The notes beneath the pieces were generated by a model. That model had not been told where the DNA came from. It made no database searches and saw only the letters and a list, made by a program, of their open reading frames with translations. A program made the translations under genes and the position numbers. DNA of 64,000 nt from the NCBI GenBank assembly GCA_051866775.1, contig JBJDXR010000028.1:48184-112183 (forward strand), written 5' to 3'. Of this stretch, positions 27,711 through 36,352 are shown piece after piece. The stretch is from RUG626 sp051866775. GTDB lineage: Bacteria > Bacillota > Clostridia > Oscillospirales > Oscillospiraceae. Position 1 is the stretch's first letter, and the number at the start of each line of letters is the position of its first letter.

Positions 27711-30128
27711 TCAGTTGAGTTTCCAGATATCGTTAGCATATTCCCTGATAGTCCTGTCACTGGAGAAGAAGCCGGATTTGGCGGTATTGTGAAGGGATAT
27801 GCGTCCCCACGCCTCTTTGTCTCCGTAGAGCTTCTCCATACTGTGCCAAGCATCAAGATATGACCTGAAATCCTTCAGTACGAAGAATTCGTCGTTATTG
27901 CGCAGAAGTGAATCGTATATTCCGTTAAAGTTGCCGGAGAGCTTCGCGAAGGTGCCGTCAACCAGCTGATCGACGACCTTCTTAAGTCTCGGATCCGCGT
28001 TGTACTCATCCCAGGCGAAGTAATTGCCCTCCCTGCGGTACTGGTCTATCCTATCAGCGCGGAGGCCAAATATGGTGATATTATCGTCTCCCACGCGCTC
28101 TGCTATCTCAACGGTAGAGCCGTCAAGGGTGCCAAGCGTCAGCGCGCCGTTCATCATAAACTTCATGTTTCCGGTACCGGAGGCCTCCATACCGGCAGTA
28201 GATATCTGCTCGCTTATATCCGCGGCGGGGTAGATATACTGGGCGTTTGAAACAGAGAAGTTCGGCACAAACGCGACCTTTATTCTGTCCCTTGTACGCG
28301 GGTCGCTGTTTACCACATCCGCCACGGAGTTTACAAGCCTTATGACGTCCTTTGCAAATTCATAGCCCTGCGCAGCCTTGCCCGCAAACACGAAGGTAGA
28401 CGAACGGACATCAAAGTTCGGATCCTCAACAAGCCTGTTATACAGGTCCATGACCTTGAATATATTCAGCAGCTGCCGTTTATATGCGTGGAAGCGTTTG
28501 ACCTGAATATCGAATATGGAGTCCGTATCCACGGCAACTCCGGTGGTTTTCTTAATATATGCGGCTAAACGCTCCTTGTTCTCCTTCTTGCTCTGAGCCG
28601 CCTTTTCAAGGAACGCCGCGTCATTTTCAAACTGCTGAAGCTTCTGGAGCTCATCGGCATCCTTCAACCAGCCGTCGCCGATAGCGGAGGTTATCAGCTT
28701 CGCGTATGACGGGTTCGCCTGGGCGAGGAACCTTCTGTGGGTTACGCCGTTTGTCTTGTTGTTAAATTTCTCAGGCGTCAGCGTATAAAAATCTTTTAGA
28801 ACATTGTGCTTTAAGATCTCGGTATGAAGATTCGCAACGCCGTTCACTGCGTGGCCGGCGATTATTGACAGGTTTGCGGTCCTCACCTGGCCATCCCAAA
28901 GTATGGCGGTGTTCCTGAGAAGCTCCTGCCAGTGCTCAACATTTTTGGGAAACGCCTCTCTGTAACGACGGTCAATTTCCTCAACGAAGTCGTAAACTCT
29001 GGGCAGCAGCGCGCGGAACATATCTATCGGCCACTTCTCAAGGGCCTCCGGCAGTATGGTGTGGTTTGTGTAGGATACGCTGCGTACTGCAATATCCCAC
29101 GCATCATCCCAAGAGAGTCCCTCCTCGTCTACGAGGATCCTCATAAGCTCCGGTGCGCAAAGCGCCGGGTGGGTATCATTGGTGTGTATCGCCACGAAAT
29201 CAGGGAACCGCTTCCAATCCCCACCGTGCTCTATCTTAAAGGACTTAACTATATCCGCTATTCCCGCAGCCACAAACAGGTACTCCTGCTTTAGTCTGAG
29301 CACCTTACCGGGATCCGCGTTGTCATTTGGATAGAGTATGCTGGTAATAGCCTCAACGTCGGCACGGAATTTGACAGCCCCTGAATAGTCTCCGCGGTTA
29401 AACGCATCCATGTCAAAGTTTTCTTCAACAGGCTCAGCGCTCCAAAGGCGCAGGTTGTTGACAGTCTCTCCGCCGTAGCCCACTATAGGCACATCATAGG
29501 GCATGGCGAGTATCCTCTCGCCGCCCTTCCAGACGAAGTTGGTCTTCTCACCGTCATATTCCCGCTCAACAGTACCTCCAAATCGCACGATCACGGCATT
29601 CTCAGGCTTCTGTACCTCCCAGGGATAGCCGTTTTCAAGCCAGTTGTCCGGTTTCTCCACCTGACGGCCGTTTACGATCTCCTGATGGAACAGCCCGTAA
29701 CGATAGCGGATTCCGTTGCCGTGTCCGGAATACCCCAGGCTCGCCAAGGAGTCTATAAAGCATGCAGCAAGTCTCCCGAGGCCTCCGTTTCCAAGGCCTG
29801 GGTCCTTCTCCTCCGCGCAGAGGTTTTCCAGGCTCTCTCCAAGGTCTGCAAGCCCCTCCTCAACTATATCGCGTATTCCGAAATTTATCAGATAATTCTC
29901 CAAAAGCTTTCCTATAAGGAACTCCATGGAAAAATAGTATATTTTTTTCCTGTTTTGCTCAACAGCCCTCTTATTGCTGTCGGTCCTCACCTGTCTTGCC
30001 TTGGAGGCAATGAGTTTTGCCAAAATGAAGTATCTGTCCTGGGTTCCGCAGGACTCAAAGTCCTTACCAAGTGTAGCTCTGGACATCCCGGTGAGCTGTG
30101 TTATAAAATCATGCTTATCCTTAAACAT
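27711..30128 (-). CDS. glgP: Glycogen phosphorylase
   Basis: This 805-residue enzyme releases glucose-1-phosphate from glycogen ends. The GT35 signature EASGTGNMKFMMNGALTLGT near residues 645-665 contains the Lys that binds pyridoxal phosphate. KNGLGRLAACF-type GNGGLGRLAACF is present near residue 115. Full length. It lies between glgB and glgC in the operon, so synthesis and breakdown genes are made from one transcript. Confidence 0.95.
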   Translation of the reverse strand: MFKDKHDFITQLTGMSRATLGKDFESCGTQDRYFILAKLIASKARQVRTDSNKRAVEQNRKKIYYFSMEFLIGKLLENYLINFGIRDIVEEGLADLGESLENLCAEEKDPGLGNGGLGRLAACFIDSLASLGYSGHGNGIRYRYGLFHQEIVNGRQVEKPDNWLENGYPWEVQKPENAVIVRFGGTVEREYDGEKTNFVWKGGERILAMPYDVPIVGYGGETVNNLRLWSAEPVEENFDMDAFNRGDYSGAVKFRADVEAITSILYPNDNADPGKVLRLKQEYLFVAAGIADIVKSFKIEHGGDWKRFPDFVAIHTNDTHPALCAPELMRILVDEEGLSWDDAWDIAVRSVSYTNHTILPEALEKWPIDMFRALLPRVYDFVEEIDRRYREAFPKNVEHWQELLRNTAILWDGQVRTANLSIIAGHAVNGVANLHTEILKHNVLKDFYTLTPEKFNNKTNGVTHRRFLAQANPSYAKLITSAIGDGWLKDADELQKLQQFENDAAFLEKAAQSKKENKERLAAYIKKTTGVAVDTDSIFDIQVKRFHAYKRQLLNIFKVMDLYNRLVEDPNFDVRSSTFVFAGKAAQGYEFAKDVIRLVNSVADVVNSDPRTRDRIKVAFVPNFSVSNAQYIYPAADISEQISTAGMEASGTGNMKFMMNGALTLGTLDGSTVEIAERVGDDNITIFGLRADRIDQYRREGNYFAWDEYNADPRLKKVVDQLVDGTFAKLSGNFNGIYDSLLRNNDEFFVLKDFRSYLDAWHSMEKLYGDKEAWGRISLHNTAKSGFFSSDRTIREYANDIWKLN

Positions 30129-30147
30129 ACTTTCTCCTAACAGGTTT

Positions 30148-32055
30148 TTATTTTTTGAGCTCTGCCAGCTCTTTACGTCCCACTCTTTTCAGTATAACTC
30201 CGCCGATGGGCGGGGTCTTTATGACAACGGAGTTTTCCTTCCCGTGCCACGGAATGTTTTCGCTCTTAATATATCCGGAATTTACTCTTCCCGATCCGCC
30301 AAACTCCTGGCAGTCGGAATTAAATATTTCTTTATAGACGCCCTTCTTCGGGACGCCTATTCGGAACTCATCGTATGTCTCAGGCGCAAAATTCAGCAGC
30401 ACCACCAGATCATCTGCCGGCTTCGCGCCGTGACGGATAAATGTGAGCGTGGACTGCGCCGAATCATCCGCGTCCAGCCATTCAAAGCCTCCCCAGGAGT
30501 AGCTGTTTTGCCACAGGGCCTTTTCCTGCTTATATACGGCATTAAGCTCTTTTATAAAGCCCTGCTGCTTTGCGTGGGCCTCATAGTCCAAAAGAAACCA
30601 TTCAAGCCCCTCATAATAGCGCCACTCAATAAACTGGGCTATCTCGCTCCCCATAAAGTTATGTTTCGCTCCCGGGTGGCATATCTGATACATAGCCAGG
30701 ACCCGCATGCCCGCAAACTGTCTCCAATAATCCCCCGGCATGCGCCCTATAAGCGAGCATTTGCCATGCACCACTTCGTCGTGGGACAGCGCCAGAATGA
30801 AGTTCTCATTGAAGGCATACATCATTGAGAAGGTGAGCAGATTGTGGTTCGAGGGCCTATACGGGAAATCGGTTTTCATGTAGTTCAGCGTATCGTGCAT
30901 CCAGCCCATATCCCACTTGTAATGGAAACCGAGCCCGCCGTCCTCCGGCGGATATGTCACCAGCGGCCATGCCGTGCTCTCCTCCGCTATCATCATCACA
31001 TCGGGATGCTGCTGGCCAACCAGCCGGTTAAGCCTACGCACAAACTCCACAGCGTCAAGATCTTCCTCCGTACCATTTATATTGTAACGCTTTTGCTGCG
31101 GATCATCTATTCCGAAATTTAGATAAAGCATACTTGTAACGCCGTCCACGCGAATTCCGTCCGCGTGATATACCTCCAGCCAGAACATGGCGTTTGACAG
31201 CAGAAAGCTCCTGACCTCCCCGCGTCCTAAATCAAATTTATAGGTCCCCCACTGGGCGTGATCTTCTTTTTCGTAGAGCTTCTCTCCCGTAAAGCCCGCA
31301 AGGCCATGGGCATCCCTGCAAAAATGTCCCGGCACCCAGTCAAGTATTACCCCAAGTCCGGCCTTGTGACAGCAGTCCACAAACTCCATGAATTCCTCCG
31401 GCGTCCCATAGCGGGAGGTCGGAGCGTAATATCCGGTTATCTGATAACCCCAAGAGCCGTCAAACGGATGCTCCATAACGGGCATCAGTTCAAGATGCGT
31501 GTAGCCCATGCTCACGGCGTAGGGTATCAGCGTGTCTATGAGCTGCCTGTATGTGTAGTAGCTGCCATCCTCATTGCGGCGCCATGAACCGAGATGCACC
31601 TCATAAATGTTAAGCGGCCTGCGCATATGCTGCGTCCGCTTGCGGCGCGCCATATATAAGCTGTCGCTCCATCTGTACGAGCTTATGTCAAATACGCGCG
31701 AGGCCGTCTCCGGCGGCTGCTGGGCATAGAAGGCATAGGGATCTGCCTTGTATATAAGCTCTCCGTTCTGGGTCTCGACAACATACTTGTAAATATCTCC
31801 CTGTTTGACTCCGGGTATAAATAAATGCCATACTCCGTCAGTTTCTGTCGGATGCATGACATGCTTATCTATATCCCAATCATTGAACGAGCCTGCAAGA
31901 CGCACAGATCTAGCGCCCGGAGCCCAAACCGCAAAGCTGTACCCTTCAGCCCCGTTTTCCTCTGCTCTGTGTGCTCCGAACTTCGAAAAACCGTTAATCC
32001 ATGTGCCGTTTGCGAAGCTGTTTCTCTCTTCGTTTGACAGTATCATTTGTTTCAT
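30148..32055 (-). CDS. glgB: 1,4-alpha-glucan branching enzyme
   Basis: This 635-residue GH13 protein has an N-terminal CBM48-like domain (about 20-110) and a barrel with DWVPGHFCRD, GIRVDGVTSML (nucleophile Asp), MIAEESTAWP (acid/base Glu) and LSHDEVVHGK. It introduces alpha-1,6 branches. It is the first gene of the glg operon, with AAAGGTG before the ATG at 32055 and a promoter about 160 bases upstream. Confidence 0.95.
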   Translation of the reverse strand: MKQMILSNEERNSFANGTWINGFSKFGAHRAEENGAEGYSFAVWAPGARSVRLAGSFNDWDIDKHVMHPTETDGVWHLFIPGVKQGDIYKYVVETQNGELIYKADPYAFYAQQPPETASRVFDISSYRWSDSLYMARRKRTQHMRRPLNIYEVHLGSWRRNEDGSYYTYRQLIDTLIPYAVSMGYTHLELMPVMEHPFDGSWGYQITGYYAPTSRYGTPEEFMEFVDCCHKAGLGVILDWVPGHFCRDAHGLAGFTGEKLYEKEDHAQWGTYKFDLGRGEVRSFLLSNAMFWLEVYHADGIRVDGVTSMLYLNFGIDDPQQKRYNINGTEEDLDAVEFVRRLNRLVGQQHPDVMMIAEESTAWPLVTYPPEDGGLGFHYKWDMGWMHDTLNYMKTDFPYRPSNHNLLTFSMMYAFNENFILALSHDEVVHGKCSLIGRMPGDYWRQFAGMRVLAMYQICHPGAKHNFMGSEIAQFIEWRYYEGLEWFLLDYEAHAKQQGFIKELNAVYKQEKALWQNSYSWGGFEWLDADDSAQSTLTFIRHGAKPADDLVVLLNFAPETYDEFRIGVPKKGVYKEIFNSDCQEFGGSGRVNSGYIKSENIPWHGKENSVVIKTPPIGGVILKRVGRKELAELKK

Positions 32056-32189
32056 TTTTCCGCACCTTTGTACATTCCCCGAACGCGATCATACGAATTC
32101 AAGGGACATATGGAATTAAAAATCACTCGTGTATAATAGATTTTAATGTGTAAACGGCCTGTGCCTAAACACTGCCGTAAAGCAAGAGT

Positions 32190-32238
32190 ATTACAATTAC
32201 TTTGTAATTATTATAACATTATCAAAGTTTTTTGTCCA
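32190..32238 (-). promoter_or_regulatory. glg operon promoter with palindromic operator-like site
   Basis: On the minus strand TGGACA (32233-32238) and TATAAT (32210-32215) are 17 bases apart, and TG one base before the -10 makes it extended. Immediately downstream, ATTACAA-N5-TTGTAAT (32190-32208) is a perfect palindrome covering the expected start point. The leader to glgB is about 150 bases and shows no recognised riboswitch. Between 32239 and 32352 I see only AT-rich sequence. Confidence 0.7.
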
Positions 32239-32352
32239 CCATTTTCCATTTACTTCATTATTGCAAAAAGCAGTATTTTACCGTCTCTTCTCCACATTTT
32301 TACATTATATGTTAGTATCGTCATTTTATAACTTGCTTTTTATACTAAAGTA

Positions 32353-32391
32353 AATAAGCGGAGACGCATATAAGGCGCGTCTCCGCTTATT
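32353..32391 (-). terminator. Terminator of the phage-derived operon
   Basis: A perfect 15-base stem (32353-32367 with 32377-32391) overlaps the stop codon of the last phage-cluster gene and is followed by an AT-rich run on the minus strand. Confidence 0.85.
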
Positions 32392-32665
32392 AATCGCAGT
32401 CCTGTGTGCGGCCCTTGTCCGCTGTATTCTTTCCTGTACATATATCCTTAGATATTCTCTTGGCTATGAGCATCACTAGCTCCCCGCCGAAAAAAAGCGC
32501 AGAGTATTGAATAATACTGTACGTACTAACGCCCGTACTCTCCGTTATGTCCATGCATCTCTCCACAACGTGTGTCATGAACAATATACAGCCAACTATT
32601 ATGATCCTGCCAAACAGCTCATTTACCGCCCCAAGCCTTCTCAGCAGCCCCTTAATCAGCCTCAT
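32390..32665 (-). CDS. Small two-helix membrane protein, holin-like
   Basis: This 91-residue protein has two hydrophobic segments (about 18-34 and 50-66) and a charged C-terminal tail ending in lysine and aspartate-rich sequence. The gene overlaps the amidase gene by 4 bases and is the last of the cluster. Position after the endolysin and small size suggest a holin or holin partner. No family was recognised with certainty. Confidence 0.5.
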   Translation of the reverse strand: MRLIKGLLRRLGAVNELFGRIIIVGCILFMTHVVERCMDITESTGVSTYSIIQYSALFFGGELVMLIAKRISKDICTGKNTADKGRTQDCD

Positions 32666-33456
32666 TTTCCCTCAAAAGCGTTAAAAAGCATCTGCGCCAG
32701 CTCTTCCCTTGTGGAAAACTTCTTATACTTTTTGTTTTCATTGTCATCACCATTAATGATCCCCCGGCTCTCGGCCCACTGCCGCGCCCTCTCAGACCAC
32801 TCCGACGGCTCCTTCTCTCCCAGCTTCTCCAGGTATTTTTCCATCATCAAATCAAATTGCTCCTGCGTCATTTCTTCCTCACCAGCCTTTTCACCGCCAA
32901 GCCTTCTCTTTACCTCACCACGCAGATCATCCATTGTCCTGCCAAATCTCGGGAACCAGTGCATGACATCCGTATGTCCGGACGCTATTCCAAGCTCATG
33001 TCCCTCACTGTGGCAGATGATATCCTCTGCGCTCAGCCCATAAAGCTCACAAAGATATGTGCAAAGCTCTGCGGCCGCGTTATAGATTTTCTCAAAATAA
33101 TCGCCGTTATTAAGCCCGTCCTCACATATTTCAAATGCAATATGCGTGGAGTTTGCACTCCCCTTCGGCCCCGTACCGCAGTGGTACGTCCTGTAATTCC
33201 ACGGAAGCACCTGATAGCATCTGACCTCTCCCGCCTTATCCAGGCCAATAAAGGCATGTACGCACAGCGGCTGTGACTCCCTGTTCCAGTCGTTGCCGTT
33301 GGTGTTCACGCCCAGATATCCGTCATCCGGCTGTACATATCTACGGAGATTTGGATTGTTCGCACCTGTTGAGTGTACCATTATCCCCCTCGGCGTCATG
33401 ATGCGCGCCTCCTTATATCTTGGGTTATGAGTAAAAAGTACCTTTCTTATTTCCAT
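32662..33456 (-). CDS. N-acetylmuramoyl-L-alanine amidase (phage endolysin) with C-terminal SLH-like segment
   Basis: This 264-residue protein has an Amidase_2-type catalytic domain (about 1-180): MVHSTGA with His28, GHTDVMHWFP with His161 and Asp163, and ICHSEGHELGIASG, all typical of clostridial phage amidases. It cleaves the amide bond between muramic acid and the stem peptide. Residues about 218-262 contain W-x3-A-x2-RGIINGD and TREELAQML, the pattern of one SLH-like wall-binding repeat. There is no signal peptide, so export would need a holin. Start and upstream stop overlap as TAATG. Confidence 0.9.
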   Translation of the reverse strand: MEIRKVLFTHNPRYKEARIMTPRGIMVHSTGANNPNLRRYVQPDDGYLGVNTNGNDWNRESQPLCVHAFIGLDKAGEVRCYQVLPWNYRTYHCGTGPKGSANSTHIAFEICEDGLNNGDYFEKIYNAAAELCTYLCELYGLSAEDIICHSEGHELGIASGHTDVMHWFPRFGRTMDDLRGEVKRRLGGEKAGEEEMTQEQFDLMMEKYLEKLGEKEPSEWSERARQWAESRGIINGDDNENKKYKKFSTREELAQMLFNAFEGK

Positions 33457-33773
33457 TATATCTTTACCACCTGATGCGCCGCTATCTCCCGAACAAAGCT
33501 CCTGTACCTCTCCTGAGCATCTCTTGCCTTCTGCTTTGCCTCCCGCATCTCCCCATTGATCCTTCCCTGCTCCACAGCCACAGCCGTCGCAAGTCCCAGC
33601 TCCAGGCTCGCGTCCATCATCTGCATCGCGAGACTGCTCTCCGTAGCTCTGGCCTCTTCGAGTTTTCCGCTGCGCTCCCTTTCATTTTTAGTCCTGCGCC
33701 GTTCCATCGCCGCCGCAGCCTCGATGATCGCCACCAGCACAAGCGCGGCAGCCGACAATATCTCCCCCATCAT
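33456..33773 (-). CDS. Small protein with N-terminal membrane helix and coiled coil
   Basis: This 105-residue protein has a hydrophobic N terminus (about 5-22), then a highly charged helical region with heptad-like spacing. It lies between the holin-like gene and the amidase, overlapping both neighbours by 1 to 4 bases. PBSX carries XhlA, a small membrane-associated lysis protein, at a similar place, but no clear sequence match can be claimed. Function unknown. Confidence 0.5.
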   Translation of the reverse strand: MMGEILSAAALVLVAIIEAAAAMERRRTKNERERSGKLEEARATESSLAMQMMDASLELGLATAVAVEQGRINGEMREAKQKARDAQERYRSFVREIAAHQVVKI

Positions 33774-33982
33774 TCGCCATCATCGCCGTCTGTACCGTTC
33801 AGTGCCTCTGCATCTACTTTGCCCTCAACTAAAATATACGCAATAAGGCTCGCTGCCGACACCACCGCCCCGGATACCGTCGTTATAGCACCCTCATCCA
33901 CCCCGAATATCACAGCAATACCTGTCACTACCCCGATCAGTGCCGCGATAAATTTTCTGCTTTTAAGCTTTTCTAAAAACAT
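33770..33982 (-). CDS. Phage holin-like protein
   Basis: This 70-residue protein has two membrane segments (about 10-28 and 34-53) separated by a short Asp/Glu-containing turn, with an acidic tail. That is the build of class II holins. The ATG at 33982 is preferred over a longer frame because AGGTG lies just upstream and the extension merely covers the tail gene. It immediately follows the YmfQ-like gene, leaving no space for a tail fibre. Confidence 0.65.
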   Translation of the reverse strand: MFLEKLKSRKFIAALIGVVTGIAVIFGVDEGAITTVSGAVVSAASLIAYILVEGKVDAEALNGTDGDDGE

Positions 33983-33998
33983 CCTTAACACCTCATTC

Positions 33999-34574
33999 TC
34001 ACTCTGTCTGAGCCGGGGAGTAGCTCTCGGCCGCTCCCCACGTACCCAATTTCTCAATGCTCTCCCACGTCGTAAAATCCGTCTCAAGCTCGCCCCATGT
34101 GCAGAACACGTATTTATACACACAATCCAGATGGCACGGCAGTATGCTCTCGATCCGTTCCTTTATCTCTTCTATACTGTCCGGGACGCCTTTTGTCTCC
34201 GGGAACGTCACCTCCACGGTATAGTGCTGCTCCGTCTCCCTGACAGATGCCGCTATACCGCAGCCCAGCAGCGTCTCATTCAATCTCTTCTGCGTAAACG
34301 ACGTACCGTCTATGTTCATCAGCGCCGATATTGCCTTTCTACGCTGGCCCAGTCCCGCGTTTACCGGCCGTTTCGGCAGCAGCTCCTCATAGTACTCCAG
34401 ACCATACCCCTGCGCAGTCCCGACGGTGCACTCTCCCTCCAGCGTCTCCGCCTGATCAAAAACGCCGTCAAACATACAGCCCATTGCCGACAGCTCCGAA
34501 GCGCCGCTGCCCTCATCAAGCTCATAGACACAAAGCGGCCTTAAAAGCGCCTTTAAATGCTCAGTATATCCCAT
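33999..34574 (-). CDS. Phage tail protein, YmfQ/DUF2313 family
   Basis: This 191-residue protein begins MGYTEHLKALLRPLCVY, the N-terminal helix pattern of the YmfQ / XkdU family, with LLPKRPVNAGLGQRR in the middle and a WE/TW-rich C terminus. In PBSX- and Mu-like phages it follows baseplate protein J and contributes to the baseplate edge where fibres attach. The ATG at 34574 is used; a GTG one codon upstream is also possible. It starts 4 bases after gpJ. Confidence 0.82.
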   Translation of the reverse strand: MGYTEHLKALLRPLCVYELDEGSGASELSAMGCMFDGVFDQAETLEGECTVGTAQGYGLEYYEELLPKRPVNAGLGQRRKAISALMNIDGTSFTQKRLNETLLGCGIAASVRETEQHYTVEVTFPETKGVPDSIEEIKERIESILPCHLDCVYKYVFCTWGELETDFTTWESIEKLGTWGAAESYSPAQTE

Positions 34575-34578
34575 CACA

Positions 34579-35634
34579 TCAGCTCCATGCGTCTACCGTC
34601 AGTGCGCCCAGCACCGGCAGCTCGTCAGCTTCCGCCTCTATATCCGCGTTTGGCGACGTCAGCGTGTAGTTTGCCACCTCCGGCACACCGTATATTATGC
34701 TTCCAAGCTCTGCCCGCGTCACACTCTTTCCCAGCAGCTTCCCATCAAAAAACTCGTTTACGGCCTTCTGAACAGCCGCAGCCGCGGCCTCCTGAGAGCA
34801 CCCCTCTGCCGGCTTTACCGCGCAGACGACATCAACGCTTTTCGTGTTCGGCGCAGCTACCGTTATATCCACGCATATCTCCCGGGAGGCCTTGAGTCTC
34901 GATTCCACCTCTTCTATAAGCTCCTGTGTGGGCACTCCGTCGGATCCGGATATCACCACATCCACGGTCCCAAGTCCCCTGTTCTTCGGCAAAACGCACA
35001 CCGCCGCCGTTCCCGCCACAGCTAAAGCCTCACTCTCATAGTACGCCTTGTTGGCTCCATTGGGAAGCCTCCTGTAGCTTGAGAGCACCCGCTCACGCAG
35101 GCTCTCGTCGTCCTCCTCGTCCGTGCCGCCCGTAAATGCCCCGGTATTCGCACATTTTGTCACACCAACCGGCGCAGGAGACATATATGTTACCGTCCCC
35201 GCGGCAACATTCCCCGATTTTCCGGCTGTCTCAGCCTCGGCCTGGGCGTCGCACCATATGCCGCCCGCCTCTATGACCGCCTCCTGCGTCGTCACAAAAT
35301 ATACCCCCGACGCCGTAAGGCACACTGTCCCTGCAGGTATGCTCAGTTCCGAATCCCGCGCCTCATCTATATAAAAACGTATTTTTCCCCCTGCCTTTAC
35401 CGCCTGATTTCTTGTTAATCCCCGCATCTGCGCGTGCCTGTCCAGAAACTCACCCGATGCCGTCTGGGGAAAGCACTGATCCTTTATCCAGTCCCCATAG
35501 ATATATAAAGACTCCGCCTGCGCCGCCGCGGCATACATACGCACCGCCATATCACAGTCGTCGGATATGTCCCTGCCGGAAGTCTTCTCAAATTCCGCCT
35601 TCATTTCCAAATATATCTCTTCAGCGGTCTTCAT
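34579..35634 (-). CDS. Baseplate J-like protein
   Basis: The 351-residue protein matches the gpJ / XkdT family: YLEMKAEFEKTSGRDISDDCD at the start, then GEFLDRHAQMRGLTR and PNGANKAYYESEAL. It forms part of the baseplate wedge of contractile tails. Its stop and the YmfQ start are almost contiguous, and it follows the gp25-like gene by 3 bases. Confidence 0.9.
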   Translation of the reverse strand: MKTAEEIYLEMKAEFEKTSGRDISDDCDMAVRMYAAAAQAESLYIYGDWIKDQCFPQTASGEFLDRHAQMRGLTRNQAVKAGGKIRFYIDEARDSELSIPAGTVCLTASGVYFVTTQEAVIEAGGIWCDAQAEAETAGKSGNVAAGTVTYMSPAPVGVTKCANTGAFTGGTDEEDDESLRERVLSSYRRLPNGANKAYYESEALAVAGTAAVCVLPKNRGLGTVDVVISGSDGVPTQELIEEVESRLKASREICVDITVAAPNTKSVDVVCAVKPAEGCSQEAAAAAVQKAVNEFFDGKLLGKSVTRAELGSIIYGVPEVANYTLTSPNADIEAEADELPVLGALTVDAWS

Positions 35635-35637
35635 ATC

Positions 35638-35988
35638 TCACTCTCCCATCATCGTTAAGGTCATCGGCAGCTCCCCGCCGCTGTAAGCAAAGGTCATGCT
35701 AAGAACTATTTCGCCGGCCTGCTCTGTAAAATCAACGCTCTTAAGCTCAACGTTCTCCTCCGAGACGGCCTCCCTTACATACATCTCCGCAGCGCTCTTT
35801 CTCTCCGACGGCTTAACTCCCGTCAGAAGGTACAGCCTGCTCCCCAGCTCCGGCAGCAGCGGAAAGGCTCCCCTTCTTGCTATCAGCCTGAAAAACAGCC
35901 TCTGCATCAGAGCCTTCTCCCCCGAAACCGTCTCAAAGCCGCCCCACACATCCGGAATGTACCGCCCGTCAACCAATCTCATTGCCAT
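35638..35988 (-). CDS. gp25/XkdS-like baseplate wedge protein
   Basis: The 116-residue protein contains EKALMQRLFFRLIARRGAFP and LLPELGSRLYLLTG followed by an AAEMYVREAV helix, the gp25/gpW pattern in which a short protein seals the sheath-to-baseplate contact through an EPR-like or related segment. It overlaps the spike-like gene by 20 bases and precedes gpJ, the usual order in PBSX-type clusters (xkdS-xkdT). Confidence 0.75.
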   Translation of the reverse strand: MAMRLVDGRYIPDVWGGFETVSGEKALMQRLFFRLIARRGAFPLLPELGSRLYLLTGVKPSERKSAAEMYVREAVSEENVELKSVDFTEQAGEIVLSMTFAYSGGELPMTLTMMGE

Positions 35989-36343
35989 TTACACTTAATC
36001 CCCCAATAATCTGCACTGCCCCAAAAATCACGGCGCTCCCATCATTTTTCAGCCACAGAGCCGCGCCGCCGTCAGACTTTATGTAAACCTCCCCGTTCTG
36101 CATCCCGTCCGGATATCCGCAGCAAGGTGCGCCGGCTGCCACCTCCGAGCCGTCGTCGCATTTTATAATCAGCATCTCTCCGGAGGCTTTCGGCCTCCAG
36201 AAGTAGCCTCCCGGTGCGCACACCCGAAGCCCCCGCCTTTCTCCGGAGGCAAAGACCCCCACGCTCTCGCCGCCTATGGTCACGCTCCCAATATCCGCTA
36301 TGCCGCTGCTGTTCTTCTCAGCAGCTTTTTTTGATAACCACAT
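35969..36343 (-). CDS. Small baseplate spike-like protein (gpV/XkdR position)
   Basis: This 124-residue protein is rich in Gly, Ser and short beta strands, with repeats like GESVGVFASGE, GSEVAAGAPCCGYPDG, NGEVYIKSDGG and a C-terminal GGLSVNGNEIG. Its place after the gpD-like hub and before gp25, and the beta-helix-like strands, fit a short membrane-piercing spike, but it is far smaller than gpV proteins (about 200). The call rests mainly on position. Confidence 0.55.
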   Translation of the reverse strand: MWLSKKAAEKNSSGIADIGSVTIGGESVGVFASGERRGLRVCAPGGYFWRPKASGEMLIIKCDDGSEVAAGAPCCGYPDGMQNGEVYIKSDGGAALWLKNDGSAVIFGAVQIIGGLSVNGNEIG

Positions 36344-36352
36344 ATCTAATCC

